From NCBI GenBank assembly GCA_028724585.1, contig JAQYCQ010000021.1, forward strand, positions 26,852 through 90,851: DNA of 64,000 nucleotides, read 5' to 3'. Shown here piece after piece: positions 8,864 to 17,626 of this stretch. A model generated the notes under the pieces. It saw nothing but the letters and a program-made list of their open reading frames with translations. It searched no databases and was not told the DNA's origin. The translations under genes and the position numbers were made by a program. This DNA comes from Bacillota bacterium (GTDB taxonomy: Bacteria > Bacillota > Clostridia > Peptostreptococcales > Anaerovoracaceae). Position 1 is the stretch's first letter; each line of letters begins with the position of its first letter.

Positions 8864-8896
8864 AAAAAAGGAGCAGCTGTGTCATACAGCTGCTCC
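8864..8896 (-). terminator. Terminator of the acyl-CoA dehydrogenase gene
   Basis: 11-bp perfect stem GGAGCAGCTGT / ACAGCTGCTCC with loop GTCAT. On the minus strand it runs into CTTTTTTAG. Confidence 0.9.
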
Positions 8897-8970
8897 CGCG
8901 AATTTTCAATCAGTCATTTGTGTGGACAGACGATATCCACGACCGCTTATTCATCTAAGCTGCGATCAGA

Positions 8971-10506
8971 CTAGTGTCTTCTTGGATCAGCGTCGATGAA
9001 TGGCTGCCACCACTGATAGTACTCATTAGGATGAGCCTTGGAGAGTCCAGGATAGGAAGCTCTAGCCATATCAGTAGCTCCAGTCTTTCTGTTCTTGTGT
9101 GCTACAGCGTCGCCGTCAGCAACGAGTTCGTCGATAGTCTTGATGATGTCTTCGTCTGAACCGTCAACGTAAGCCGCGATATCAGCGATAGTCATATCGA
9201 GACCCTGGTTAACTCTGTAGTTCTCAGCGAGTACGTCGAGCATGTTCTTCTTATCGCAAGGAACCTTCTTCTCAACTGGTGAGTAATCAGGAACAGGAGC
9301 GCCAACAACTTCGTCGATGACTCTTCTAGGCCATACGATGTCTTCCTGCATCTGCTTGAAGATCTGTCTGTAGATAGTCAGTTCGCAAGCTTCAACAGTA
9401 CCACCTGCGATGTGCTCAGTCTTAGCAACTTCGTACAGGTTCTTGATAGGGTAGAATGTATTGATACCGTCACCGCCCATAACCTGAGTAGCGTCCTTAG
9501 CGGATTCGAGTGCGATAGCAGCAGCTCTAGCCTTGATTACGGATGCGTCGATGATGATATTCTCTTCGAGATCCCACTTCTTAGCAGTTACATATACAGC
9601 GTCTCTGAGGAAGATGAGGTTTTCGAGGATGTGAGTGATCTTGTCCTGGTTAGGCTTCTGATCGATGGTCGGCTTACCGAACTGGATTCTTCTCTCTGAA
9701 TAAGGAACGATGTAGTTCAGCATAGCTCTGTGCCAGCCGATTGTAGTAGCTGCGATGTTAGTTCTCTCGAAGTTGAGGCCCTGCATCATGATCTTGAAGC
9801 CTTCGCCCTCTTCACCGATTCTGTCTGCTTCGTCGATCTCTACGTTATCGAAGATGAGGGAACCGTTCTGAACGTTCTCGAATGCGAGGATGTCGTTGAT
9901 CTTTTCTGTAGTGATGCCCTTAACCTCAGAAGCCTTAACGATGAATGCTGTGAGGTGCTTATGCTTCTTGATCATTTCAGGATCGTTTGAAGTACGAGCA
10001 TAGATGAAGAATCTGTCAGCAACGCCTGCGCCTACGATGAATCTCTTACGTCCGTTGAGGATGTACTTGCTGCCCTTCTTCTCAGCTACCAGAGCGATAC
10101 CAGCGGCATCAGTACCAGCTGATACTTCTGTGATAACTACGGCACCAGTTTCACCTGCTGCGATACCAGGGAGGAACTTCTTCTTCTGCTCTTCAGTACC
10201 TTTTTCAACGATCTGACGGAGTCCGCCGTTCATGTCGCCTACGATGATACGGCCGAGACCCGGTGAGATGAAGTGAGCCTGCTCAGCCAGCATGCAGGAA
10301 CCTGTGCAGCCGAGGCCCAGTCCGCCGTATTCCTTAGGAATAGCAGCGCCGAGGTAACCCTTTTTACCTACTTCTTCGAATATATGGAACGGGAATTCTC
10401 TAGTATAACGAGTACGTCCCTCTTCTTTTGCAACTGACTTGAAAAATTCGCCTAATTCGTTATAATAAGCGATCTGTTCGTCTGTCCACCACCAGAATGG
10501 TTTCAT
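8971..10506 (-). CDS. Acyl-CoA dehydrogenase with an extra C-terminal domain
   Basis: 511-residue flavoprotein. Residues 1-395 carry the full fold (GYLGAAIPKEYGGLGLG; VITEVSAGTDAAG; RRIQFGKPTIDQKPNQDKI; TQVMGGDGINTFYPI). The usual catalytic Glu of the YEGT motif is Gly here (HIAGGT, Gly368). Instead GLNFERTNIAA supplies Glu247 in helix G, as in isovaleryl-CoA and long-chain enzymes. Residues about 400-511 are an added domain with a winged-helix-like stretch (TIADIAAYVDGSDEDIIKTIDELVADGDAV). The start at 10506 has AAGGAG upstream. A consensus promoter and codons unlike its neighbours (few rare codons) suggest high expression. The substrate is unknown. Confidence 0.88.
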   Translation of the reverse strand: MKPFWWWTDEQIAYYNELGEFFKSVAKEEGRTRYTREFPFHIFEEVGKKGYLGAAIPKEYGGLGLGCTGSCMLAEQAHFISPGLGRIIVGDMNGGLRQIVEKGTEEQKKKFLPGIAAGETGAVVITEVSAGTDAAGIALVAEKKGSKYILNGRKRFIVGAGVADRFFIYARTSNDPEMIKKHKHLTAFIVKASEVKGITTEKINDILAFENVQNGSLIFDNVEIDEADRIGEEGEGFKIMMQGLNFERTNIAATTIGWHRAMLNYIVPYSERRIQFGKPTIDQKPNQDKITHILENLIFLRDAVYVTAKKWDLEENIIIDASVIKARAAAIALESAKDATQVMGGDGINTFYPIKNLYEVAKTEHIAGGTVEACELTIYRQIFKQMQEDIVWPRRVIDEVVGAPVPDYSPVEKKVPCDKKNMLDVLAENYRVNQGLDMTIADIAAYVDGSDEDIIKTIDELVADGDAVAHKNRKTGATDMARASYPGLSKAHPNEYYQWWQPFIDADPRRH

Positions 10507-10599
10507 AATAATAGACTCCTTTCTTCTGTATAAGCCAATAATACCAGACAGGTCGTGTGCCCTTATAGGCCGCACAATTATCTGTCTAACAACAATTAG

Positions 10600-10628
10600 A
10601 TATTAGCATACTTATTTTCAAGTGTCAA
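10600..10628 (-). promoter_or_regulatory. Strong promoter of the acyl-CoA dehydrogenase gene
   Basis: On the minus strand TTGACA (10628-10623), exactly 17 bp, then TAATAT (10605-10600). The start codon is about 87 nt beyond the expected transcription start. The rest of the 325-bp gap up to 10831 is AT-rich and holds only the repeat at 10800-10849. Confidence 0.75.
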
Positions 10629-10799
10629 TTATATGTACAAATATAAGTATCCTTTTTCGATAATTTTGTAACATATAAAACATCATACTAATATTTGTAT
10701 TATCACCTGATAATAATATACGTTTTTCGTGATTATATCAAGGCTTGACGGAAATAAAGTTAGAAAAGACTAACCAATATTTTCTGAAAAAATCTTTTC

Positions 10800-10849
10800 G
10801 TCAGCTCCGCTGACAGAGTCTCTGCCGCAGATCAGCGGACGGCAGAGAC
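10800..10849 (+). repeat. Bipartite palindromic repeat
   Basis: Exact 15-mer GTCAGCTCCGCTGAC (10800-10814), then 3 nt, then a second hairpin GTCTCTGCCG-N12-CGGCAGAGAC (10818-10849). The second hairpin contains the stop codon of the minus-strand phosphorylase gene in its loop. Read on the minus strand, the 15-mer hairpin is followed by GAAAAGATTTTTT, so the element may serve as that gene's terminator. Confidence 0.8.
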
Positions 10850-11611
10850 AGAAACCGCCAGCTCCAGCGCCGCGCGCACCATGTTGACTTTTCTTTCATG
10901 CCTGCCGGCTCTGCCCAGACTGCGCGGATCCCATTCAGGCGCGTCGAGATTGTCTGCCGCGCAGAAGAACTGGAAATGATCACGCTTGCGGAACTGAGAT
11001 ACAGCAGCCAGGGCAGAGCATTCCATATCGACACAGAGGCAGCCTTGTTGGCGCCGCTTTGCGGCAAGGGCGCGGGTTTCCCTGTAGACTGCGTCTGTCG
11101 TCCATACTTTGCCTTCATAATATGGAAGGGAAAGCCCTTCGAGTATCCTTTTGAATTCTTCCAGATGCTCGCTGTTGAGGCTGATCTCATCTGCTGCCGG
11201 CGCGTAGTGGAAGCTGGTCCCTTCGCAGCGGAGGGCGCTGCCTGGGATTATCACGGAGCAGTCTTCTATATCGGCGCGGAGCACTCCGCATGTGCCGAAG
11301 ACTACCGTAGTCTGGACGTTGGCAGCGTAAAGGCCTTCCAGGGCTATCGACGCGGCAGGCGCGCCGACGGGAAGGCGGCAGAATGCCACAGGGCTGTCTT
11401 TGTATTCAACAGGCCATACAGCCGCGCCGGTGCCGGGCAGGCGGAGCAGGGGACGGTCAGGAACCTCACAGAGCTCGGGAAGGAGCCTGTCTATCGTGTC
11501 CTGCATAAAGCAGCAGACAGCGGCGGAAGGAAATCCGTCGAAGGGTCCCCCTGGAAATCCCGGCTCAATGACAGCCGGACTTTTATCATCGAAGCTTTCT
11601 AAAATATTCAT
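10832..11611 (-). CDS. Nucleoside phosphorylase (uridine phosphorylase-like)
   Basis: 259 residues of the PNP/UDP phosphorylase superfamily, cytoplasmic enzymes that cleave nucleosides with phosphate in salvage. Signature regions are VVFGTCGVLRADIEDCSVIIPGSALRCEGTSFHYAP and the substrate-binding GCLCVDMECSALAAVSQF (the Met-Glu that contacts ribose). The ATG at 11611 has AAGAGG upstream on the minus strand. The substrate (uridine, purine nucleoside or another N-glycoside) cannot be settled. The final codons and stop lie inside the second hairpin of a palindromic repeat (10818-10849). Confidence 0.8.
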   Translation of the reverse strand: MNILESFDDKSPAVIEPGFPGGPFDGFPSAAVCCFMQDTIDRLLPELCEVPDRPLLRLPGTGAAVWPVEYKDSPVAFCRLPVGAPAASIALEGLYAANVQTTVVFGTCGVLRADIEDCSVIIPGSALRCEGTSFHYAPAADEISLNSEHLEEFKRILEGLSLPYYEGKVWTTDAVYRETRALAAKRRQQGCLCVDMECSALAAVSQFRKRDHFQFFCAADNLDAPEWDPRSLGRAGRHERKVNMVRAALELAVSVSAVR

Positions 11612-11848
11612 TTTATGATCCTCTTATTCTTTCGGTTTTTATCATTTTAACATTACATACAGCAGGCCGTCAGCATGGTGAGATATGGAGCACTGATATT
11701 TTTTTCACATGTGTGCAGACTCAGGAGCTTTGTGTTTTTCACGTTAAATAGGTGTACATGAGCGTAAATTATATTAAAATATTTATTTAGCAGTTTCCGC
11801 GGAGCGTCCCGGGAGGAGCTGACACAGGGCGCGCGGGGCCGGGCCTTT

Positions 11849-11885
11849 TCCGGTTTCGCCGGAGGCGGCTGTCCGCGGAGCGGAC
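11849..11885 (-). repeat. Palindromic repeat variant (GTCCGC arms)
   Basis: GTCCGC-GGA-GCGGAC (11871-11885): arms differ from GTCAGC/GCTGAC but remain fully complementary. TCCGG-N5-CCGGA (11849-11863) is the accompanying hairpin. The rest of the 302-bp gap 11612-11913 is AT-rich then GC-rich; I see no clear promoter or gene in it. Confidence 0.65.
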
Positions 11886-11913
11886 GTAGATCGGTATTAA
11901 GGGGATGATCCAT

Positions 11914-12855
11914 ATGTTTTCAAATTTTATGGTCTGCCTGAACGCGGTCCTGCCTATTTTTATACTTATATTTATAGGTGGATGCGTAAGGCGTTTCAAG
12001 CTGCTGTCACAGGAAGAGGTCCGCAGGGTCAACCGGTTCGTATTCCTGGTGTTCTTCGGGCCGCTCATGTTCGAGAATATCTACGGTTCGTCCCACACGG
12101 GGCACATCAACATGTCGGCGGTTGTTTACGCCTTTGTATTCGTGCTTGCTGAGATAGCGGTCATCACTCCGGCGGTCATGGCTATAGAGAAGGATAACAA
12201 AAAGCGGGGCGCTATGATCCAGGCTATGTACCGTAGCAATTACATCATCATGGGCCTGCCGGTGGCTATGAACATCTTCGGCAAAGGAAACGTAGCTATG
12301 ACGACGGTCATGATATCGGTCATCGTGCCCCTGTACAATGTCATGGCGGTCATGATCCTGGAGACCTTCAGGGGCGGACACGTTTCGCCCATCAGCGTGA
12401 TAAAGAAGCTGGCCAGGAATCCCATAATCATCGGCGCGGTATTCGGGGCCCTGGCCACAGCCGCTGACATAAAGCTGCCGATGGCAGTCGACACTGTTCT
12501 TTCGGATATGGGGAGCGCGTGTACTCCTATAGCGCTCATAATCCTGGGAGCATCCTTCAGCTTCGAGAGGATCAGAGGCTATGCGAAAAACCTTACCATA
12601 GTAGTGGTCACCAGGTTGGTCATCGTTCCGGCGGTCGGGCTGACGATAGCGGCTCTGATCGGATTCCGGGGGATAGATTTCATTTCCCTGCTGGCTATGA
12701 TGACGGCGCCTTCGGCCGTTTCGTCGTATACTATGGCAGACGCTATGGACAGCGACGGGGCGCTGGCGGGCGCGGCGGTCATTTTTACATCCGGCTTCTC
12801 ACTGATGACCATGTTCCTGTGGCTCTTCATCTTTAAGAATCTCGGGATGTTCTGA
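11914..12855 (+). CDS. AEC-family transporter
   Basis: 313-residue membrane protein of the auxin efflux carrier family with two bundles of hydrophobic helices separated by a short loop (first segment FMVCLNAVLPIFILIFIGGCV; second half from NPIIIGAVFGALATAADIKLP). Bacterial members move malate, malonate or other organic acids and amino acids; the substrate here is not determinable. I place the start at 11914 (MFSNFMVCLNA) rather than the ATG at 11905, because AAGGGG (11899-11904) abuts the first ATG but is 9 nt from the second. No operon partners are evident. Confidence 0.85.
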   Translation: MFSNFMVCLNAVLPIFILIFIGGCVRRFKLLSQEEVRRVNRFVFLVFFGPLMFENIYGSSHTGHINMSAVVYAFVFVLAEIAVITPAVMAIEKDNKKRGAMIQAMYRSNYIIMGLPVAMNIFGKGNVAMTTVMISVIVPLYNVMAVMILETFRGGHVSPISVIKKLARNPIIIGAVFGALATAADIKLPMAVDTVLSDMGSACTPIALIILGASFSFERIRGYAKNLTIVVVTRLVIVPAVGLTIAALIGFRGIDFISLLAMMTAPSAVSSYTMADAMDSDGALAGAAVIFTSGFSLMTMFLWLFIFKNLGMF

Positions 12856-12875
12856 CGCGGGAACGGAGGATATTC

Positions 12876-12953
12876 GTGGAAAAGCTGCTTTTACAGAAAT
12901 TAACCAGTCCGAAAGAAAAAAGAGGCTATTATATGACGGATGGAAGCGCCTGA
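12876..12953 (+). CDS. Possible 25-residue small ORF
   Basis: GTG at 12876 with CGGAGGA 5 nt upstream opens a 25-codon frame, MEKLLLQKLTSPKEKRGYYMTDGSA, ending in TGA. It lies 20 nt after the AEC gene. The ribosome site is convincing but nothing identifies a function, and it may be chance. The remaining 168 nt to the next gene hold a GGGGCGCAGCCCC hairpin (about 13035) and AT-rich DNA. Confidence 0.25.
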   Translation: MEKLLLQKLTSPKEKRGYYMTDGSA

Positions 12954-13121
12954 AGGGTATGTTTCTTTTGTGAAATTAATATAATATTTTAAGGATCGCG
13001 GACCTGCGAACGCTCGCGCGTACACGCGGGGCGCAGCCCCGGAATGCTGTTTTCGCTTTGGCCGTATGCCGGCGCATTTTTGTGAATATAGACAATGTAG
13101 ATATAAAGGAGGACTGTCAAT

Positions 13122-14516
13122 ATGAGTATTGTAAATTCTGTAGTTGTCCCTCATCCGCCGATCATCATTCCTGACGTGGGCCAGGGAAACGAGGTAAAGA
13201 TATCTGATACCATCACCGCTTACAGGAGAGCCGCCGAGTTCATCCGCGACGCTGATCCTGATACGGTCATCATCACAACGCCTCATACTGTCATGTACTA
13301 TGACTATTTCCATATCTCTCCGGGAAGCGGTGCTGACGGTGATTTCAGGGATTTCGGAGCTCCCCAGGTCCAGATCCATGTGGGCTATGATGAGGAGCTG
13401 GTACAGAACCTCTGCGAGGACGCCGATCAGATCAGCTTTCCGGCAGGGACTCTGGGCGAAAAGAACCCTAAACTGGACCACGGCTTCATGATCCCTGTAT
13501 ATTTTTTAAAGGAAGCCTATGGTGACAAGCCGCTGCCTAAGTTCGTAAGGATAGGCCTGTCGGGAAGGACTCTTGCCGAGCATTACTATTTCGGCATGCT
13601 GATCAGGGACGTTGTCGAATATATGGGAAGGAAGGTATCCTTCATAGCCAGCGGAGATCTGGCTCACAGGCTCCTTAAGGAAGGACCTTACGGATTCAAT
13701 CCTTCCGCTCCTGAATATGACGCGAAAGTCATGGACGTACTGGCCGGCGCTGATTTCGGAAAGCTCATGACCTTCTCCGACGGCTTCTGCACAGAGGCCG
13801 GCGAGTGCGGCCACAGATCCTTCACAATCATGGCGGGCTGCTTCGATAAGCGTGACGTAACTGCGGAAAAGCTTTCTTATCAGGGACCTTTCGGAGTAGG
13901 CTACGGCGTATGCCTGTTCACTCCGGGCGCAGAGGATCCTGAGAGGAACTTCATGGAGCAGGAGACAGCCAGGGAGATCCAGGCGATAAACGACGCCAGG
14001 GAAAACCAGGACGCTTACGCGGCTCTGGCGCGTACGGCAGTCGAGACATATATCTACGCCGGCCGCGCTGCCAGGATACCGGATGACCTTCCTGACGAAA
14101 TGACAGAAAAGAAGGCAGGAGTTTTCGTAACTCTGAACATAAACGGCAAGCTCAGGGGCTGCATAGGCACGATAGAGCCGGTGACAGACTGCATAGCCCA
14201 GGAGATCATCAACAACGGCGTGAGCGCGTGCTCCCGCGACCCGAGATTCGTCAAGGTCACTAAAGAGGAGCTCCCGTTCATACAGTACAGCGTTGATGTG
14301 CTGGGAGCACCTGAGGATGTGGCATCTGAAGATGAACTGGACGAGAAGCGCTACGGCGTCATCGTCAGCAGTGGATCTAAGCAGGGCCTGCTGCTCCCTG
14401 ACCTTGAAGGAGTCGACAGCGTAAAGCGCCAGATAGAGATCGCTAAGCAGAAAGCCGGCATCGGCGAGGGCGAAGAGTATACGCTCAGGCGCTTTGAGGT
14501 CGTAAGGCATGTCTGA
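13122..14516 (+). CDS. MEMO/LigB-like and AMMECR1 fusion (AmmeMemoRadiSam proteins B and A)
   Basis: 464 residues. The first part (1 to about 265) is the MEMO/LigB extradiol-dioxygenase-like fold, with metal-site histidines recognisable in PHPP, TPHT, LDHG and GDLAH. The second (about 290-464) is an AMMECR1 domain with its signature LRGCIGTIEP followed by SRDPRF. With the radical SAM gene that overlaps its end this makes the full AmmeMemoRadiSam trio, a widely conserved set whose bacterial reaction is not established. RBS AAAGGAGG lies 8 nt before the ATG. Expression with amrS is coupled by an 8-bp overlap. Confidence 0.9.
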   Translation: MSIVNSVVVPHPPIIIPDVGQGNEVKISDTITAYRRAAEFIRDADPDTVIITTPHTVMYYDYFHISPGSGADGDFRDFGAPQVQIHVGYDEELVQNLCEDADQISFPAGTLGEKNPKLDHGFMIPVYFLKEAYGDKPLPKFVRIGLSGRTLAEHYYFGMLIRDVVEYMGRKVSFIASGDLAHRLLKEGPYGFNPSAPEYDAKVMDVLAGADFGKLMTFSDGFCTEAGECGHRSFTIMAGCFDKRDVTAEKLSYQGPFGVGYGVCLFTPGAEDPERNFMEQETAREIQAINDARENQDAYAALARTAVETYIYAGRAARIPDDLPDEMTEKKAGVFVTLNINGKLRGCIGTIEPVTDCIAQEIINNGVSACSRDPRFVKVTKEELPFIQYSVDVLGAPEDVASEDELDEKRYGVIVSSGSKQGLLLPDLEGVDSVKRQIEIAKQKAGIGEGEEYTLRRFEVVRHV

Positions 14517-15354
14517 TATACGCATGCCGGCGGCAGAGTGCGGAAGCTGCTTCCGACACTGCAGGATCCAGCCCGGAAAGACCGGCTTCTGCGGAGCCAG
14601 AGGAAATGTAGATGGACGTGTGATCTGTACCAGCTATGGCCGGATAACGTCGCTGGCCCTGGATCCGATAGAAAAAAAGCCGCTGGCCCAGTTTTATCCG
14701 GGCAGCATGATACTCTCGCTGGGAAGCTACGGATGCAATATGGACTGCCCTTTCTGCCAGAATTTCAGCATTTCGAGGGCGGATGAATCGACGGTCAGCT
14801 GGTCTTACGCTTCCCCTGAACAGATAGCGGATCAGGCCTATCTGCTGAAGCCTGAGGGCAATATAGGCGTGGCATATACGTATAACGAGGCGCTGACAGG
14901 ATGGGAATTCGTGCGCGACACGGCTAAAGAAGTCCGCGGGCGCGGCATGATGAATGTACTGGTGACAAACGGCTGCTTCAGCGAGCAGGTGCTTGACGCG
15001 GTGCTCCCCTATATCGATGCTTTCAATATCGACCTCAAGGGATTCAGCAATGATTGGTACTCCAGGATAGGCGGAAGCCTGGAGATGGTAAAGAGATTCA
15101 TAAAGAAGGCCTGCTCTGACGCTCATGTGGAGATCACGACACTGATAATACCAGGTGAGAACGACAGCCAGGAAGAGATGGAGCAGCTTTCGGCATGGAT
15201 CGCTGGAATAGACAGCGGGATACCGCTTCATATAACAAGATTTTTTCCTATGTACCGTATGAAGGACAGGGATATGACCGACAGGGACGTGATGAACGGC
15301 CTGAGGGACATCGCCCGGGGACACCTGCGTTCGGTATATCTGGGAAATGTCTGA
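14509..15354 (+). CDS. amrS: AmmeMemoRadiSam radical SAM enzyme
   Basis: 281 residues, slightly shorter than most homologues. An N-terminal Cys cluster (CGSCFRHCRIQPGKTGFCGAR) precedes the CxxxCxxC radical SAM motif in YGCNMDCPFCQN, which binds a 4Fe-4S cluster for reductive cleavage of S-adenosylmethionine. Downstream TYNEALTGWEF and the NIDLKGF segment are typical of the AmrS/PflA-like TIM barrel. It begins inside the end of the MEMO-AMMECR1 gene. The substrate is unknown; the shared operon implies action with its neighbour. Confidence 0.9.
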   Translation: MSDIRMPAAECGSCFRHCRIQPGKTGFCGARGNVDGRVICTSYGRITSLALDPIEKKPLAQFYPGSMILSLGSYGCNMDCPFCQNFSISRADESTVSWSYASPEQIADQAYLLKPEGNIGVAYTYNEALTGWEFVRDTAKEVRGRGMMNVLVTNGCFSEQVLDAVLPYIDAFNIDLKGFSNDWYSRIGGSLEMVKRFIKKACSDAHVEITTLIIPGENDSQEEMEQLSAWIAGIDSGIPLHITRFFPMYRMKDRDMTDRDVMNGLRDIARGHLRSVYLGNV

Positions 15355-15577
15355 AAACAATATAACTTAATTCAATGAACATAACCTGATCTGACATGCT
15401 TATAAGAGAACCAGTATAGGCGGCCGCTTTTTCCGGCTGTGCATGGAACGGTTTTTCATCGGATCTGTTCACGTCCATATAAGATTTGTTCAGATTTATT
15501 AAGGTTCAGGTCATGTATACTGTAATCGAAGGCGGAGGGCCGTGAGGTACTGCGCTTTCAAAGACGGAGGAAAATCA

Positions 15578-16963
15578 ATGTCTGAAGAAAAAGAAGAAAA
15601 GAAGACCGGCTGGGAAGCCTGCGACGATGCTGAAAGAGAAAGCATCATGAAATTCGCTGATGGATATATCGATTTCATCAACACAGCGAAGACTGAGAGA
15701 GAAGCCGCTAAGGAGATAAAACGCATCGCGGACGAACACGGCTTCAGGGACATCTCGGAGGCTGACAGTCTCAAGCCGGGAGATAAAGTTTACTACATAA
15801 ATCACGGTAAATCCGTATATATGGCTGTAGTGGGAAAAGCTCCGGTCACTGACGGATTCAACGCTGTAGGCGCTCATATAGACGCTCCGAGACTGGATCT
15901 TAAACAGGAGCCGCTTTATGAAGATACAGGAATGGCTTTCCTCAGGACTCACTATTACGGCGGCATTAAGAAATACCAGTGGACTACAGTGCCTCTGGCT
16001 CTTCACGGAGTAGTTTCCTTCAGCGACGGCAGGACACAGGAGATCCGCGTAGGCGAAGAAGAAGGAGACCCGGTATTCCTGGTGACAGACCTTCTTCCGC
16101 ATCTCGCTCAGAAGCAGAATGCCAGAAAGCTGGCTGACGCTGTAGAAGGCGAAAAGCTCAACATCCTGGTCGGCTCCATGCCGGACGCTGACGCTGAAAG
16201 CGACAGGGTAAAGGCTGCCGTCCTTAAGATCTTAAAGGATAAATACGGCATGGAAGAAGAAGATTTCACATCAGCTGAGATAGAGGCTGTTCCTGCGGCC
16301 AAGGCCAGAACGCTGGGCTTAGACGGCAGCATGGTGGCAGGCTATGGACAGGATGACAGGATCTGTGCTTATCCGGGCCTCATGTCTATCATAGATATAG
16401 AAGGGGTTCCTGAGAGGACAGTGGTCGGTATCTTCTCAGACAAGGAAGAGATCGGAAGCGTCGGCAATACAGGAATGGCTTCGCACAATTTCGAGCTTTT
16501 TACCATGGAACTGCTGGAGAAGACAGGGATAGTGAACCCTTACGCTGTACAGCGCACATTCTCTGCCTCCAGAGTCCTTTCCGCTGACGTAACAGCTGCT
16601 TTCGACCCGGGCTATCCTGAGGTAATGGAAAAGCAGAATGCTGCTTTCGTCGGTAAAGGGATCAACATCAATAAATATACAGGAGCCAGAGGCAAATCCG
16701 GAGCTTCCGACGCAAACGCGGAATTTATCGGTTTCGTAAGGGGAGTTTTCGATAAGGCCGGCGTAGAGTACCAGTTCTCTGAGCTTGGCAAGGTGGACGC
16801 CGGAGGCGGCGGCACTATAGCGTATATCCTGGCAGACAGGGGAATGAACGTTCTCGACTGCGGAGTTCCTATCCTTTCGATGCATTCGCCGTATGAAGCG
16901 GCCAGCAAATACGATATTTATCAGGGTTACAAGGCATATAAAGCTTTCCTGGAAGCTGAATAA
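15578..16963 (+). CDS. M18-family aminopeptidase
   Basis: 461-residue zinc aminopeptidase (aspartyl/vacuolar aminopeptidase I family), forming large tetrahedral cytoplasmic assemblies that trim peptides. Metal and catalytic motifs are GAHIDAPRLDLKQ, FSDKEEIGSVGNTG and the C-terminal MHSPYEAASKYD. I choose the ATG at 15578 with GGAGG 7 nt upstream; an upstream in-frame GTG at 15542 has no such site. A TATACT (15516-15521) without a good -35 lies in the 223-bp leader. It probably starts a unit with the UPF0173 and flippase genes, spaced 18 bp and overlapping. Confidence 0.9.
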   Translation: MSEEKEEKKTGWEACDDAERESIMKFADGYIDFINTAKTEREAAKEIKRIADEHGFRDISEADSLKPGDKVYYINHGKSVYMAVVGKAPVTDGFNAVGAHIDAPRLDLKQEPLYEDTGMAFLRTHYYGGIKKYQWTTVPLALHGVVSFSDGRTQEIRVGEEEGDPVFLVTDLLPHLAQKQNARKLADAVEGEKLNILVGSMPDADAESDRVKAAVLKILKDKYGMEEEDFTSAEIEAVPAAKARTLGLDGSMVAGYGQDDRICAYPGLMSIIDIEGVPERTVVGIFSDKEEIGSVGNTGMASHNFELFTMELLEKTGIVNPYAVQRTFSASRVLSADVTAAFDPGYPEVMEKQNAAFVGKGININKYTGARGKSGASDANAEFIGFVRGVFDKAGVEYQFSELGKVDAGGGGTIAYILADRGMNVLDCGVPILSMHSPYEAASKYDIYQGYKAYKAFLEAE

Positions 16964-16981
16964 GAATAAGGAGATAGGGCG

Positions 16982-17626
16982 ATGAGTGAAAATGAAAAGA
17001 TAAAGATAACCTGGCACGGCCATGCGTGCTTCACTATAGAATACGGCGGATACAGCATAGTTACAGATCCGTTTACAGGAGTTCCGGGCTACCCGGAGCT
17101 CCATCTCACGGCTGACCAGGTGTTCTGCAGCCACGAGCACGGGGACCACAACTACGTACAGGCGGTGGAACTCACCGGAGCAGGTAAGAAATCTCCGTTC
17201 AAAGTAACAGAGATAGAGTGCTTCCACGATGATAAACAGGGAGCTCTCAGAGGAAAGTGCGTCATCCGCATCTTCGAGGCCGGAGGCCTCAGGGTCGGCC
17301 ACCTTGCGGACCTGGGTGAAATGCCTGATAAAGAACTGGTAGAAAAACTGAGCGGACTCGACTGCGCTCTGATACCTGTCGGCGGATATTATACGATCGA
17401 CGGCAGCCAGGCATATAAAGTAATGGAGGAAATAGATCCGAAAGTGACAGTTCCTATGCACTACAGATCGGGAAGACTCGGCTACAGCGAGATCTCGGGT
17501 TCTGATGTCTTTCTTTCGCTCGTCAAGGACAGGCCGGTCGTAAAAACCGGCGGTACCTTTGAGATAGGCGGAAACGACAGGTGTGTTATCGTTCCTGCGG
17601 TTGAAGGATTGGCGAATGAGTTCTGA
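16982..17626 (+). CDS. UPF0173-type metal-dependent hydrolase
   Basis: 214 residues with the metallo-beta-lactamase fold: TWHGHACF near the N-terminus, the metal motif SHEHGDH, and VPMHYRSG near the C-terminus. This matches the UPF0173 (YtkL-like) family of predicted hydrolases, whose substrate is unknown. The ATG has AAGGAG 8-9 nt upstream (GGAGATAGGGCG). Its last codons overlap the start of the flippase gene. Confidence 0.88.
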   Translation: MSENEKIKITWHGHACFTIEYGGYSIVTDPFTGVPGYPELHLTADQVFCSHEHGDHNYVQAVELTGAGKKSPFKVTEIECFHDDKQGALRGKCVIRIFEAGGLRVGHLADLGEMPDKELVEKLSGLDCALIPVGGYYTIDGSQAYKVMEEIDPKVTVPMHYRSGRLGYSEISGSDVFLSLVKDRPVVKTGGTFEIGGNDRCVIVPAVEGLANEF

